This document shows, piece after piece, positions 52,717-62,535 of a stretch of DNA of 64,000 bases (position 1 is the stretch's first letter; every line of letters starts with the position of its first letter). The stretch is from Caballeronia glathei (GTDB taxonomy: Bacteria; Pseudomonadota; Gammaproteobacteria; Burkholderiales; Burkholderiaceae): NCBI RefSeq assembly GCF_000698595.1, contig NZ_JFHC01000019.1, forward strand, positions 46,790-110,789, written 5' to 3'. The translations under genes were made by a program, and so were the position numbers. The notes below the pieces were generated by a model, which worked only from the letters and a program-made list of their open reading frames with translations, had not been told where the DNA came from and did not search any database.

Positions 52717-53055
52717 CCCGGTTGTGCAGCGTCTCGGGGTGACTTCCTTGCGCGCACGCGGCGGATCGCGCGCGTCGTCAGCGGTATCTGCGATGAGGCG
52801 CGCCATCCTTTACGGTTCAAGTCCCGGCGGTTTTTGCCGCTCGCGCGGATTACCTGAATGGGCCATGCGAGTCGCTCCGAAACACCGGGACCAGTGGACC
52901 CTTGCGCGAAACGTCCATCCCTTCCTGTCCGAAGGTGGTCGAGGAGATGGATCACCCGGCGGGGCGCAAACGCAGGCCGCGGCACACCTCGGTGAAGAAC
53001 GTGTGACGGCCGTTGCCGACGGGTCGCGGGGTATCCGCCTTTCCGCCCTCGATGC

Positions 53056-53065
53056 TGCATATGCA
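53056..53065. promoter_or_regulatory. Second palindrome related to the efflux operator
   Basis: TGCATATGCA, 94 bp before the adaptor gene start. It shares the 10-bp core of the 52699-52710 palindrome. Confidence 0.35.
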
Positions 53066-53158
53066 AGATCCATTCGCTTCGAGGCCCGGCTCGGGCGAGG
53101 GCGCGGCGGCGCACGCCAATGCCATCCCTTGCTCACATGCCCGGTACAGGAATAAAAA

Positions 53159-54382
53159 ATGTCCGTAACCAGATCGATATTCCGGCGCCAGCCGCTACTG
53201 GCAGGCATCACGGTCGTTGCATTGCTGGGCGCCGCCGGTGCGGCTCTCGTCCAGCGGGAAACCCGCGCAACGCCATCGCCGGTAGCGCCGCCGACCGAGG
53301 TGCAGGTCAAATCCCTCGCGCCCGAGCACGTTCGCGTGTGGTCCAGTTTTTCAGGGCGGCTGAAGGCCGTGGACGAGGCGCTCGTCAGGCCGGAGGTCAG
53401 TGGCCGTGTCGTGGAGGTGCGGATCAGGGACGGGCAAACCGTGCGGGCCGGCGATGTCATGTTAGTGATCGACCCGCGGCCCTACGACGCGGCGCTCGCC
53501 AAGGCCCGCGCGGACGTGGCCGCCGCGCGCACGCAGGCCGAGTTCGCGGCGACCGAGTATGAACGTGCCCGTAACATGATCGGTGAGCAGGCCATTCCAC
53601 AGAGTCTCCATGACCAGCGCGCCAACGCGCATCGTGTCGCGCAGGCGGCGGTGCTGGCCGCGGACGCGGCGCTGCGACAGGCCAGCATCAACCTCGACTA
53701 CGCCTATGTGAAGGCGCCGATCGCGGGCCGCGTGAGCCGCGCGGAAATCACGCTGGGCAATCTGGTGCAGGCAGGCGCCAATGCGCCAGTGCTCACGAAG
53801 ATCGTTTCGAACGACGGCATCTACGCCGACTTCGAAGTGGACGAGCAGAGCTACGTCCAGACGATCCGCAATCACGCGGACACGCAGTCGCAGGAGCAGA
53901 AGATCGCGGTGGACATGAAGGTGCAGGGCGACGCCGACCACGTCTACAACGGCTCGATCTATACCTTCGACAACAGCCTCGATGTGTCCACGGGCACGAT
54001 CCGCGCGCGCGCGAAGTTCGCCAACAAGGACGGCGCCCTGCTGCCCGGCATGTTCGTCTCGATACGCCTCGCGAGCAGCGGCGACACCAGCGCGATCCTG
54101 GTGCCGGACGTCGCGATCGGCAGCGACCAGGCGAAGAAGTTCGTCTACGTGGTCGGACCCGACAACAAGGTGGCCTACCGCGAGGTGAGTCTCGGCGCGG
54201 GAATCGATGGCCGCCATATCGTGCTGGCGGGGCTCAACGCGGGTGATCGCGTTGTCACGAAGGGACTGCAGTTCGTCCGGCCGGACATTGTCGTGGCGCC
54301 GAAAGACGCAACGGAGGCGGACCTGAAGACGGCTTCCGCGATCGGTGCGTCAGCGACGCCGTCGCACGTGCGCGCGGAGTGA
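53159..54382 (+). CDS. RND efflux periplasmic adaptor (membrane fusion protein, MexE-like)
   Basis: 407 aa with AGGA before the ATG. Hydrophobic anchor at about 13-33, then the lipoyl half-motifs (FSGRLKAVDEALVRPEVSGRV; YVKAPIAGRVSRAE) flanking a helical hairpin (about 110-180), and beta-barrel and membrane-proximal domains (GDRVVTKGLQFVRPD). It links the inner-membrane pump to the outer-membrane channel. First gene of a three-gene operon. Confidence 0.92.
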   Translation: MSVTRSIFRRQPLLAGITVVALLGAAGAALVQRETRATPSPVAPPTEVQVKSLAPEHVRVWSSFSGRLKAVDEALVRPEVSGRVVEVRIRDGQTVRAGDVMLVIDPRPYDAALAKARADVAAARTQAEFAATEYERARNMIGEQAIPQSLHDQRANAHRVAQAAVLAADAALRQASINLDYAYVKAPIAGRVSRAEITLGNLVQAGANAPVLTKIVSNDGIYADFEVDEQSYVQTIRNHADTQSQEQKIAVDMKVQGDADHVYNGSIYTFDNSLDVSTGTIRARAKFANKDGALLPGMFVSIRLASSGDTSAILVPDVAIGSDQAKKFVYVVGPDNKVAYREVSLGAGIDGRHIVLAGLNAGDRVVTKGLQFVRPDIVVAPKDATEADLKTASAIGASATPSHVRAE

Positions 54383-54386
54383 GCTC

Positions 54387-57300
54387 ATGAACCTGTCAAA
54401 GTTCTTCGTGGATCGGCCGAATTTCGCGGCCGTCATCTCCATCATCATCTTCCTCGCCGGGGTGATCTCGATTCCGCGGCTGCCGATTTCCGAGTATCCG
54501 GAAGTGGTGCCGCCTTCAGTGGTGGTGCGGGCGCAGTTCCCCGGCGCCAATCCCAAGGTCATCGCGGAGACCGTCGCTACGCCGCTGGAAGAGCAGATCA
54601 ACGGCGTCGAGAACATGCTGTACATGTCCTCGCAGGCGGCCAGCGACGGCGTAATGACACTCACCGTGACGTTCAAGCTCGGCACCGACCCGGATCTCGC
54701 GACGCAGCTGGTGCAGAACCGCGTCAACGAGGCGCTGCCGCGGCTGCCCGAGGTCACGCGCCAGCTGGGCGTCAGCACGGTAAAGAGCTCGCCGGACCTG
54801 ACCATGGTGGTCCACCTCGTCTCATCCAACGACCAGTACGACATGCTGTACCTGCGCAACTACGCGCTGCTGAACGTCAAGGACGAGCTGTCCAAGATCA
54901 GCGGCATCGGGCAGATCAACATGTTCGGCTCGGGCAACTATGCGATGCGCGTGTGGCTCAATCCGCAGAAGCTCGCGGAACGGAACATGAATCCGGAGGA
55001 GGTGGTCGTCGCCATCCGCAAGCAGAACATCCAGGTCGCGGCCGGTGTGATCGGCGGCGCGCCATACAAGGAGAACGTCGAGATTCAGTTGCCCGTGAAC
55101 GTGCAGGGGCGGCTCACCGACGTGGATCAGTTCGAGAACATCATCATCAAGCGGGAGGGCGGTGTCGTCACGTACCTCAGGGACGTGGCCCGCGTGGAAA
55201 TCGGCGCGAGCGATTATGCACTGCGCTCGCTGCTCGACAACAAGCAGGCGCTGGCGCTGATCATCTTCCAGTCGCCCGGGGCCAATGCAATCGAGATCTC
55301 GAACAACGTCCGGGCGAAGATGGAGGAACTGAGCAAGCGCTTCCCGAAGGGGCTCGAATACCGCATCGCCTACGACCCGACGACCTTCGTGCGGGACTCC
55401 ATCAAGGCGGTGACGCATACGCTGCTGGAAGCGATCGTGCTGGTGGTGCTGGTCGTCATCCTGTTCCTCCAGACGTGGCGCGCGGCCATCATCCCGCTGC
55501 TGGCCGTGCCGGTGTCCGTGGTGGGCACGTTTGCCGTGATGCACGCGTTCGGATTCTCGATCAACGCGCTGTCGCTGTTCGGGCTCGTGCTCGCGATCGG
55601 CATCGTGGTCGACGATGCGATCGTGGTCGTCGAGAACGTGGAGCGCAATATCGCGAGCGGCCTGAACCCGCGCGACGCGACCATCAAGGCCATGAAGGAG
55701 GTGACGGGGCCGATCATCGCCATCGCGCTGGTGCTGTGCGCGGTGTTCGTGCCGATCGCGTTCATCAGCGGGCTGACGGGGCAGTTCTACCGCCAGTTCG
55801 CGCTGACCATCGCATTCTCTACCGTGATTTCGGCGTTCAATTCGCTGACGCTGTCGCCGGCACTCTCAGCGTTGCTGCTGCGCGCGCATGACGCGCCCAA
55901 GGACCGGCTCACCCGTTTTCTGGACCGGTTCCTTGGCGGCTTCTTCAGCCGCTTCAACCGCTTCTTCCTGAGGGGTTCGGAACGCTACAGCGGCGCCGTG
56001 ACCCGGACGCTCGGACGCAAGCGTGCGTCGATGGTGATCTACGTCGCGCTGCTCGGTGCGACCGTGCTCGGCTTCAGCAAGGTGCCTTCGGGATTCGTGC
56101 CGATCCAGGACAAGGGCTATCTGGTGAGTCTCGTGCAGCTTCCCGTGGGCGCCACGCTCGACCGGACCGAAGCCGTGGTGCGAAAGATGCGCGACCTCGC
56201 GCTCGGAGAGCCCGGCTTCCGTAACGCGGTGCAGGAACCCGGCCTGTCGCTGAACGGCTTTATCAACAGCCCGGCGTCCGCCACCGTCTTCCTCGGCGAG
56301 AAAACGTTCGAAGAGATGCGTGAAAGCGGGACATCGGGACCGCAGCTGGCGAAGACGCTTCAGCAGAAATACGCTGCCATCAAGGACGCCTTCATTGCCG
56401 TGTTCCCTCCGCCACCGGTGCAGGGGCTGGGCAAGTCGGGCGGGTTCAAGCTGCAGATCGAAGACCGCGGCGACGCCGGATACGAGGCGTTGAGCGAGAC
56501 CGTCAAGACGGTGGTCGACAAGGCGCGCAAGGCGCCCGAGCTGGCCGGCGTCTATTCCACCTACAACGTCACGACGCCGCAGCTCTTCGCCGACGTTGAC
56601 CGCACCAAGGCCGCGCAACTCGGTGTGGACGTGGACGATATCTTCAAGACCATGCAGATCTACCTGGGGTCTTTGTACGTGAACGACTTCAACAAGTTCG
56701 GCCGTACGTATCAGGTGATCGCGCAGGGCGACAAGGACTTCAGATCGAAGCGCGAGGACATCCTGGGTCTCAAGATCCGCAATGTCGAGGGCAAGATGGT
56801 GCCGCTCGGCGCCGTGGTCAGCCTGCGCGATGCGAGCGGGCCGGACAGCGCGGCGCGCTATAACGGTTACCGGTCGGCCGACATCAATGGCGGTCCCGCG
56901 CCCGGCTATTCCACGGGCCAGGCGCAGGCGGCGATCACGAAAATCCTCAACGAGTCGCTGACAGGAGACATGACGTTCGAATGGACCGAACTGACGTACC
57001 AGCAGATACTCGCCGGCAACACCGCGCTGATCGTGTTCCCGATCTGCATTCTGCTGGTGTTCCTGGTGCTGACCGCGCAGTACGAGAGCGTGTTCCTGCC
57101 GCTCGCCATCATCCTGATCGTGCCGATGTGCCTGTTCTCGGCGATCGCGGGGGTCTGGCTGACCGGCGGCGACAACAACCTCTTCACGCAGATCGGCTTC
57201 TTCGTGCTGATCGGGCTTGCATGCAAGAACGCGATCCTGATCGGCGAGTTTGCGCGGGAGCTGGAGATACAGGGCAAGTCCACCTACGCCGCCGCAGTGG

Positions 57301-57551
57301 AAGCCGCGCACCTGCGCCTGCGTCCGATCCTGATGACCTCGATTGCCTTTATCGCTGGGGTGCTGCCGCTGGTGTTGTCGCATGGCGCCGGCGCCGAGAT
57401 GCGTCACGCGATGGGGGTGGCGGTGTTCTTCGGCATGATCGGAGTCACGTTCTTCGGGCTCTTCCTCACGCCCATTTTCTATGTGATGGCGCGCGCCCTG
57501 GAAAAGCGCATCACCAGAACGGAGAAGGTGCATCACCATGTCGAAGCGTAA
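54387..57551 (+). CDS. RND multidrug efflux permease, HAE1 family (MexF-like)
   Basis: 1054 aa from the ATG at 54387, 4 nt after the adaptor stop. NLSKFFVDRPNFAAVISII and the twelve-helix RND layout; TM4 carries the DD proton-relay pair (GIVVDDAIVVVENVER) and TM10 the conserved KNAILIGEF lysine. The sequence is of the MexF/BpeF type, whose pumps export chloramphenicol, trimethoprim and fluoroquinolones. The actual substrates here are not known. Its 3' end overlaps the outer-membrane gene by 14 nt. Confidence 0.93.
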   Translation: MNLSKFFVDRPNFAAVISIIIFLAGVISIPRLPISEYPEVVPPSVVVRAQFPGANPKVIAETVATPLEEQINGVENMLYMSSQAASDGVMTLTVTFKLGTDPDLATQLVQNRVNEALPRLPEVTRQLGVSTVKSSPDLTMVVHLVSSNDQYDMLYLRNYALLNVKDELSKISGIGQINMFGSGNYAMRVWLNPQKLAERNMNPEEVVVAIRKQNIQVAAGVIGGAPYKENVEIQLPVNVQGRLTDVDQFENIIIKREGGVVTYLRDVARVEIGASDYALRSLLDNKQALALIIFQSPGANAIEISNNVRAKMEELSKRFPKGLEYRIAYDPTTFVRDSIKAVTHTLLEAIVLVVLVVILFLQTWRAAIIPLLAVPVSVVGTFAVMHAFGFSINALSLFGLVLAIGIVVDDAIVVVENVERNIASGLNPRDATIKAMKEVTGPIIAIALVLCAVFVPIAFISGLTGQFYRQFALTIAFSTVISAFNSLTLSPALSALLLRAHDAPKDRLTRFLDRFLGGFFSRFNRFFLRGSERYSGAVTRTLGRKRASMVIYVALLGATVLGFSKVPSGFVPIQDKGYLVSLVQLPVGATLDRTEAVVRKMRDLALGEPGFRNAVQEPGLSLNGFINSPASATVFLGEKTFEEMRESGTSGPQLAKTLQQKYAAIKDAFIAVFPPPPVQGLGKSGGFKLQIEDRGDAGYEALSETVKTVVDKARKAPELAGVYSTYNVTTPQLFADVDRTKAAQLGVDVDDIFKTMQIYLGSLYVNDFNKFGRTYQVIAQGDKDFRSKREDILGLKIRNVEGKMVPLGAVVSLRDASGPDSAARYNGYRSADINGGPAPGYSTGQAQAAITKILNESLTGDMTFEWTELTYQQILAGNTALIVFPICILLVFLVLTAQYESVFLPLAIILIVPMCLFSAIAGVWLTGGDNNLFTQIGFFVLIGLACKNAILIGEFARELEIQGKSTYAAAVEAAHLRLRPILMTSIAFIAGVLPLVLSHGAGAEMRHAMGVAVFFGMIGVTFFGLFLTPIFYVMARALEKRITRTEKVHHHVEA

Positions 57552-58956
57552 CCTCATGACGGGGCTGGCGGCCGCCGCAATGCTCGCCGCCTGCACGACT
57601 CCGGTCGGCCAGCAGTCGTCCGGCATCGACAGCGCGCCGCAATGGAACCAGTTGTCCGTGCAGTCGGGTCAGTCGGGTTCGGGCCAGTCCGGCGACTATC
57701 TCGTGCCGAGCACCGATGCCGAAGTCGACCAGCACTGGTGGGCGCGCTTTCGCGATCCCGTGCTCGATGCGCTCGTGAGCGAGGCGCTGGCCAGCAACAA
57801 GATGCTGGCCATTGCCCGGGCGCGCGTGGAGGAGGCGCGAGCGGACCGGCTGCTGGCCCGTTCGAGCCTCGCGCCGCAGGTCAACGCGACCGCGAGCAGC
57901 GAGCGCGGCAACCGTGGCTTCTTGACGAACGACCAGGCCGTCACGATCAATCAGGTTGCGGTCTCGGCGACGTGGGAGCTCGACCTCTTCGGCCGCAACC
58001 AGGCGCGCACCGCACAGGCCGGTGCCATCCTGCAGTCCGCGCAGGCCAGCCAGCAGGCGGTGCGGGTGGCGCTGCTGGCCGAGGTGGCGCGCACCTATTT
58101 CGACCTGCGCAACGACGAGCAGCAACTCGATCTGACACGGCGCAACCTCGCAACCCAGCGCAAGACGCTGGAGCTGGTGCAGGCGCAGGTGCGGGGCGCG
58201 TTCGCCAGCGACTTCGACGTGCAACGTGCCGCCGCGCAGGTATCGGCGACCGAAGCGTTGATTCCCGCCCTGCAAACCGCCCGTGACGCGGCGACGAATC
58301 GCCTCGCCAGCCTGCTCGGAAGGCCGCCCGGAACGATGGGGACGATGCTGGCCCCGCGCCAGGACATGCCGCCGCTCGACCATGGAATCCTGGTTTCGGC
58401 TCCTGCGAAGGTGCTGGCCACGCGGCCCGATGTGCGCGTAGCGGAACGCCAGTTTGCCGCCAGCATCTCGGGCAGGAAGGCCGCCGTGGCGGAGCTGTTC
58501 CCCAATATCTCGCTCACCGCGTTGTTCGGGGCGCAGGACGCGACGCCGTTCTCGTCGACGCCCTGGGGCATCGGCGCGGGGCTGGTGCAGCCGCTGCTGA
58601 ACTTTGGCCGCATCCGGTCGCAGATCGACGCTGCCGACGCGCGGCAGCAGCAGGCGTTCCTCGCCTATCAGCAAACCGTGCTGGAGGCGCTGGAGGATAT
58701 GGAAAACGCGCTGTCGGGCTATCTCAACGAAAACGCGAGGAACGCGTCGCTTGCGGCAGGGGTCGCCCAGAACCGGCGGGCGGCACAACTCGCGCGGATG
58801 CAGTTCACCCAGGGCTATGTTGGCCTGCTGGACGTGCTGGTCGCCGAGCGTGATCTCCTCGACGCCGAATCACGCCAGTCGGCATCGGATGCCGACCTGC
58901 GCCGTGATCTCGTACGGATCTTCGCGGCGGCCGGTGGCGGCTGGCAGGTGGAGTAG
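57538..58956 (+). CDS. Efflux outer-membrane lipoprotein, NodT/OprN family
   Basis: 472 aa. Lipobox MLAACTT (C19), two OEP repeats (about 65-245 and 270-465), DQHWWARFRDPVLDALV and the TARPDVRVAERQF-type segment conserved in NodT proteins. Forms the trimeric channel of the tripartite pump. It overlaps the pump gene by 14 nt, so the operon is complete (adaptor, pump, channel). A Gln/Ser/Gly repeat (SGQSGSGQSG) is present near 41-51. Confidence 0.92.
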   Translation: MSKRNLMTGLAAAAMLAACTTPVGQQSSGIDSAPQWNQLSVQSGQSGSGQSGDYLVPSTDAEVDQHWWARFRDPVLDALVSEALASNKMLAIARARVEEARADRLLARSSLAPQVNATASSERGNRGFLTNDQAVTINQVAVSATWELDLFGRNQARTAQAGAILQSAQASQQAVRVALLAEVARTYFDLRNDEQQLDLTRRNLATQRKTLELVQAQVRGAFASDFDVQRAAAQVSATEALIPALQTARDAATNRLASLLGRPPGTMGTMLAPRQDMPPLDHGILVSAPAKVLATRPDVRVAERQFAASISGRKAAVAELFPNISLTALFGAQDATPFSSTPWGIGAGLVQPLLNFGRIRSQIDAADARQQQAFLAYQQTVLEALEDMENALSGYLNENARNASLAAGVAQNRRAAQLARMQFTQGYVGLLDVLVAERDLLDAESRQSASDADLRRDLVRIFAAAGGGWQVE

Positions 58957-59096
58957 CGGCGCCGTGGCGGGAAGCGGTGGCCTCGTGCGGGCGAGTTGGG
59001 TCAGCCGGAGCCGATCAGGTCGCTGACGAGTTGGCGCTTGCGACTTCGCTGGAAATGACACTCGGCGTCGGGCGGGCATTGGCATAGCTGCGTCAA

Positions 59097-59684
59097 TCAG
59101 ACGGCGTTGCGCCTCTCGGCCCATTGGTCGTGGAGGGCTGGAGCATTGCGCTTCAGCGTCTCGATCATCATGACGGGCTCGGCTGCCACCTGCAGCATGT
59201 CCAAAAACACGCGCCGCATGAAGCCTTCATCGACGGTATGCCGCAGCATCGCGAGCAGCGGTTCATAGTATCCGTCGACATTGAGCAGCGCGACCGGCTT
59301 CCTGTGATAGCCCAGCTTCGCCCACGTATAGGTCTCGAACAGTTCCTCGAACGTGCCGATGCCGCCCGGCATCGCGACGAACGCATCCGACATATCCGCC
59401 ATCTTCCTCTTGCGCTCATGCATGTCCGGAACGACGTGCAACTCGGTGAGATTCGTATGACCGACTTCCTTGCCGAGCAGCAGTTCGGGAATCACGCCGA
59501 CAGCGCGGCCGCCGTTTGCGAGCACCTCGTCGGCGATAAGTCCCATCAGACCGGCACGCCCGCCGCCATAGACAAGTGACATGTCCGCCGCGACGATCGC
59601 ACGGCCCAACGCCTTCGCGGCCTCGGTATAGACGGCTCGGGCTCCGGTCGTGGAGCCGCAATACACACAGACTGACTTGATCAT
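59097..59684 (-). CDS. LOG family protein (TIGR00730 Rossmann fold)
   Basis: 195 aa. The family signature PGGIGTFEELFE lies near 105-116, following the VYGGGRAGLMG nucleotide loop. LOG proteins are cytokinin-riboside-monophosphate phosphoribohydrolases that hydrolyse AMP-type nucleotides to base and ribose phosphate; bacterial copies often have a general nucleotide-salvage role. Monocistronic between the efflux operon and azoR. Confidence 0.9.
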   Translation of the reverse strand: MIKSVCVYCGSTTGARAVYTEAAKALGRAIVAADMSLVYGGGRAGLMGLIADEVLANGGRAVGVIPELLLGKEVGHTNLTELHVVPDMHERKRKMADMSDAFVAMPGGIGTFEELFETYTWAKLGYHRKPVALLNVDGYYEPLLAMLRHTVDEGFMRRVFLDMLQVAAEPVMMIETLKRNAPALHDQWAERRNAV

Positions 59685-59785
59685 CGTGAATCCTTCGGCG
59701 TTACGCTTCTCGGTGCGGGGTCATTGCGCTGCGTCGGCAAGTCGGCGTCGGCCACTCGTGCGGCGGACTGACCGGCAGCATGAGA

Positions 59786-60400
59786 TCAAAGGCGAAACGA
59801 AGAGAAGTAGTTTTGCAGCGCCTGATCTGTCCTGGTCCTGGCCTCGGCTACGGCATCCGGACCAAAGGCGGCTCCCTGCACCGAGAAGAAAGTCAGATCA
59901 TGTAGTCCGATGATGCCGAGCACGGCTTTTAGATACGGAGTAAGAAAATCCGGCTGACGTGCACGTTCCCCGGAATATCTCCCTCCCGAGGACACGGCGA
60001 CAAAGACCGGACGGTCGCGCAGCATGCCTATTTTTCCTTCCGGGCTCACATTGAATGTCCGGCGAACGCGAACGACGTGATCGATCCACGCCTTCAGGGT
60101 GGAGGGGACGGTGAAGTTGTGCATGGGAGTTGCAATGACCACAACGTCCGAACTCTCCAGTTCCCGAATCAATTCGTTGGAGCAGGAGGCGGAGCCCTCC
60201 TGAGACATGTCCACGGACGAATGTTGGGATACAGCGTAAGGCGCGTCAATATGCGCTATGGCGCCATCACCGACAACCCTGTCTATCAGGGTTGCCGTCG
60301 GCTCACTCTTTAGCAGGAAGCCGACAATCCGTTGAGAGAGTCTATAGCTTTCGGAGGCTTGCCCGCGAGGGCTGCAACTGACACGCAGGATTTTCATCAT
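59786..60400 (-). CDS. azoR: FMN-dependent NADH-azoreductase
   Basis: 204 aa (203 from the second ATG). CSPRGQASES and TPMHNFTVPSTLKAWIDHVVR are the FMN-binding signatures of the flavodoxin-like AzoR/NQO family; SSGGRYSG is the third flavin loop. It reduces quinones and azo compounds with NADH in the cytoplasm, commonly for thiol or quinone stress. Divergent from the MocR regulator across a 353-bp spacer containing a direct repeat, so it is the candidate target. Confidence 0.88.
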   Translation of the reverse strand: MMKILRVSCSPRGQASESYRLSQRIVGFLLKSEPTATLIDRVVGDGAIAHIDAPYAVSQHSSVDMSQEGSASCSNELIRELESSDVVVIATPMHNFTVPSTLKAWIDHVVRVRRTFNVSPEGKIGMLRDRPVFVAVSSGGRYSGERARQPDFLTPYLKAVLGIIGLHDLTFFSVQGAAFGPDAVAEARTRTDQALQNYFSSFRL

Positions 60401-60753
60401 CTACCTACTTGGAGGTTCTTTCCGGGTTTCGTCGCTCACGCCCAAAACGCTGGCATCGCAGGGCTCGTAGTCCCTCACGTGCGAATCAGGCAATGCTGCC
60501 CGGGTCATCGCATCCCCATACGAGAGAATTCGATTGGCGGTCCGCACGTGGTGCAGATTGAAGCGCGAGAGAGGCCAGTCTACAAATCTCGTGACCTATA
60601 CCCAAGGTCCATGAATGAACATTGCAACTGGACCATGATTGTTATCGGCGGGCTTGCTCGCTACACTGCGTATGCAGATCGATTCGCCTCGCGCCGCCAC
60701 CGTGAGTCACCATGGCGTGACTGTCTCAACGTACTTGCAAGGTTGATCAGACC
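60401..60753. other. Intergenic region between azoR and mocR-type gene
   Basis: 353 bp. The only clear structure is the direct repeat at 60606-60641. No gene supported. Confidence 0.5.
60606..60641. promoter_or_regulatory. Direct repeats, candidate MocR operator
   Basis: GGTCCATGAATG (60606-60617) and GGACCATGATTG (60630-60641): 10 of 12 identical, 24-bp period. The GGTCC/GGACC ends also form an inverted pair. MocR regulators such as GabR bind spaced direct repeats. It lies 113 bp upstream of the mocR-type gene. Confidence 0.4.
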
Positions 60754-62175
60754 ATGACAGTCGCAAAGGTCAGCAGTATCTCGCCGTTGAACCCAACGGC
60801 AACCGACCCTCTTTACCGGCAGATTTACGACCGGTTTCGCGGCGCCATTGCCAGCGGAGTGTTGAAACCGGGTGACCGAATACCCTCTGCACGCGCGCTG
60901 ACCAAAGAACTGGGGCTGGCGAGAGGCACGATCGACGCAGCTTATTCCCTGTTGGCCGCCGAGGGATATATTCAGGCTCGTGGTCAGGCAGGAACTATTG
61001 TGACGCCGGGCCTCAAGCCGCGAACGCCTGTCGCAATCACGGTGCCTCAATCCAATCGTGGCATTGCCGCGACCAGTTTTCGTCCGGATTCGATTCTGCC
61101 GTTTCAGATGGGTTTGCCTGCCCTCGATGCGTTTCCCCGAAAGATCTGGGCGCGCCTCGGAGCGCGCTGCGTACGTGCGATGCAACCGTCCGACATGGTT
61201 CATCCCTCTGTCTACGGCTTGCAGGTTCTGCGTGCCGAAATAGCCGCCTACCTCCAGGTGTCGCGAGGGATCAACTGCTCCGCATCGCAGATATTCGTGA
61301 CGTCGGGATATCGACACACCATGGAGTTGATCGGTCACGCATTGTTGAAGGCGGGGGATCGCGTCTGGCTCGAAGACCCCGGATACCCGCCCACGCGAGA
61401 ACTGCTGAGACTCATGCACATCGCAGCCGTCCCGGTGCCGGTAGATCGGGAGGGCGTGGTTGTTTCCGAAGGAATCAGGTTGGCGCCACGAGCGCGCGCC
61501 GCTGTGGTCACGCCTGCACACCAGAGTCCGCTGTGCGTGTCTTTATCCTTGCCCCGGCGTGTGGCGCTGCTCGACTGGGCGGCGCGAAACGGCGCGTGGA
61601 TCATCGAGGATGATTACGACGGCGAGTACCGGTATGTCAGCCGCCCTCTGCCTGCGTTGAAGAGTCTGGATCGTGATGGACGAGTGCTCTATGCCGGCAC
61701 GTTCAGCAAGGTGCTTTTTCCGAGCATCCGGCTTGCGTACCTTGTCGTGCCGGAAACACAGGTCGAGCGATTCGAGGAGATCAGTCAAGCCTTTGCGGGA
61801 GGCAGTCCCGAGCTTACGCAGGCTATCGTCACGGCGTTCATAACGGAAGGGCACTTCGCGCGCCACATCCAGCGGATGCGCAAGCTTTATGGCGAGCGCC
61901 GGGAAGCGACGGTCGCAGGCCTGGAAACCGTGCTGGGGAAACACATGCGAATCGATACACAGCCAGGAGGCATGCACCTGATCTTGCGGCTGCAAGGACG
62001 ACGCTCGGATCGCCGCCTCGTTGCACGCATGCAAGAAGACGGGCTGTACGGCGAAGCATTGACGGACTGGACGACGGGTACTGATGGAGCGTCGGCCCTG
62101 CTTCTCGGTTTCACGAATGTCGACTCTCAGGGGACCGCAGAGAAACTCGGAAAGCGAATCTTGAGGCTGATATGA
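60754..62175 (+). CDS. MocR family transcriptional regulator (GntR HTH fused to aminotransferase fold)
   Basis: 473 aa. GntR-type winged HTH (about 18-80, GVLKPGDRIPSARALTKELGLARGTIDAA) joined to a type I aminotransferase domain, with PLP-binding K319 in GTFSKVLFPSIRLAY and the DYDGEYRY segment. MocR proteins use PLP as a sensor for amino-acid or vitamin B6 metabolites and bind direct repeats. Divergent from azoR. Confidence 0.92.
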   Translation: MTVAKVSSISPLNPTATDPLYRQIYDRFRGAIASGVLKPGDRIPSARALTKELGLARGTIDAAYSLLAAEGYIQARGQAGTIVTPGLKPRTPVAITVPQSNRGIAATSFRPDSILPFQMGLPALDAFPRKIWARLGARCVRAMQPSDMVHPSVYGLQVLRAEIAAYLQVSRGINCSASQIFVTSGYRHTMELIGHALLKAGDRVWLEDPGYPPTRELLRLMHIAAVPVPVDREGVVVSEGIRLAPRARAAVVTPAHQSPLCVSLSLPRRVALLDWAARNGAWIIEDDYDGEYRYVSRPLPALKSLDRDGRVLYAGTFSKVLFPSIRLAYLVVPETQVERFEEISQAFAGGSPELTQAIVTAFITEGHFARHIQRMRKLYGERREATVAGLETVLGKHMRIDTQPGGMHLILRLQGRRSDRRLVARMQEDGLYGEALTDWTTGTDGASALLLGFTNVDSQGTAEKLGKRILRLI

Positions 62176-62535
62176 GGTGCCTTCGCGCGCAGGTCTCTGG
62201 TCGATTGGCTCGGAAGAAAGTTGACTCTGAGAGTCGTCATCCTCGACTGTGCGGAGCCGGTTCTTGAGCGCGCTGTTCATCCGTGATCCGCGTGAACGAC
62301 GATGCGAATAGGGCCGGTGATTCGGCTGTCCGGTATCTGAACATCGATCATGCGAACGTCGTAGACGCTTGCTTGTCCATGCCGCAATCGATGGCAGGGA
62401 CGGGCGACTCATGTCATATCGACGCTGTGCGTTAGAGCAAGCGATCGTGATATAAACTGGTCCGTCGACTCGATCCGTCTGCGGGGGGCCGGGTATAGTT
62501 TGCCGAAGGGGCAATGTTCTGCACGGAGTATTTGA
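62176..62535. other. Intergenic region upstream of the dehalogenase-like gene
   Basis: 360 bp between co-directional genes. A TATAGT -10-like hexamer lies near 62494-62503, about 35 bp before the next start; no clear -35. No gene supported. Confidence 0.4.

Larger units (their letters stand above)
52235..53158. other. Long leader region upstream of the efflux operon
   Basis: 924 bp between divergent genes. Contains a promoter with an embedded palindrome at 52688-52716 and a second related palindrome TGCATATGCA at 53056-53065. Open frames are Arg-rich and unsupported. No regulator gene is seen. Confidence 0.5.
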
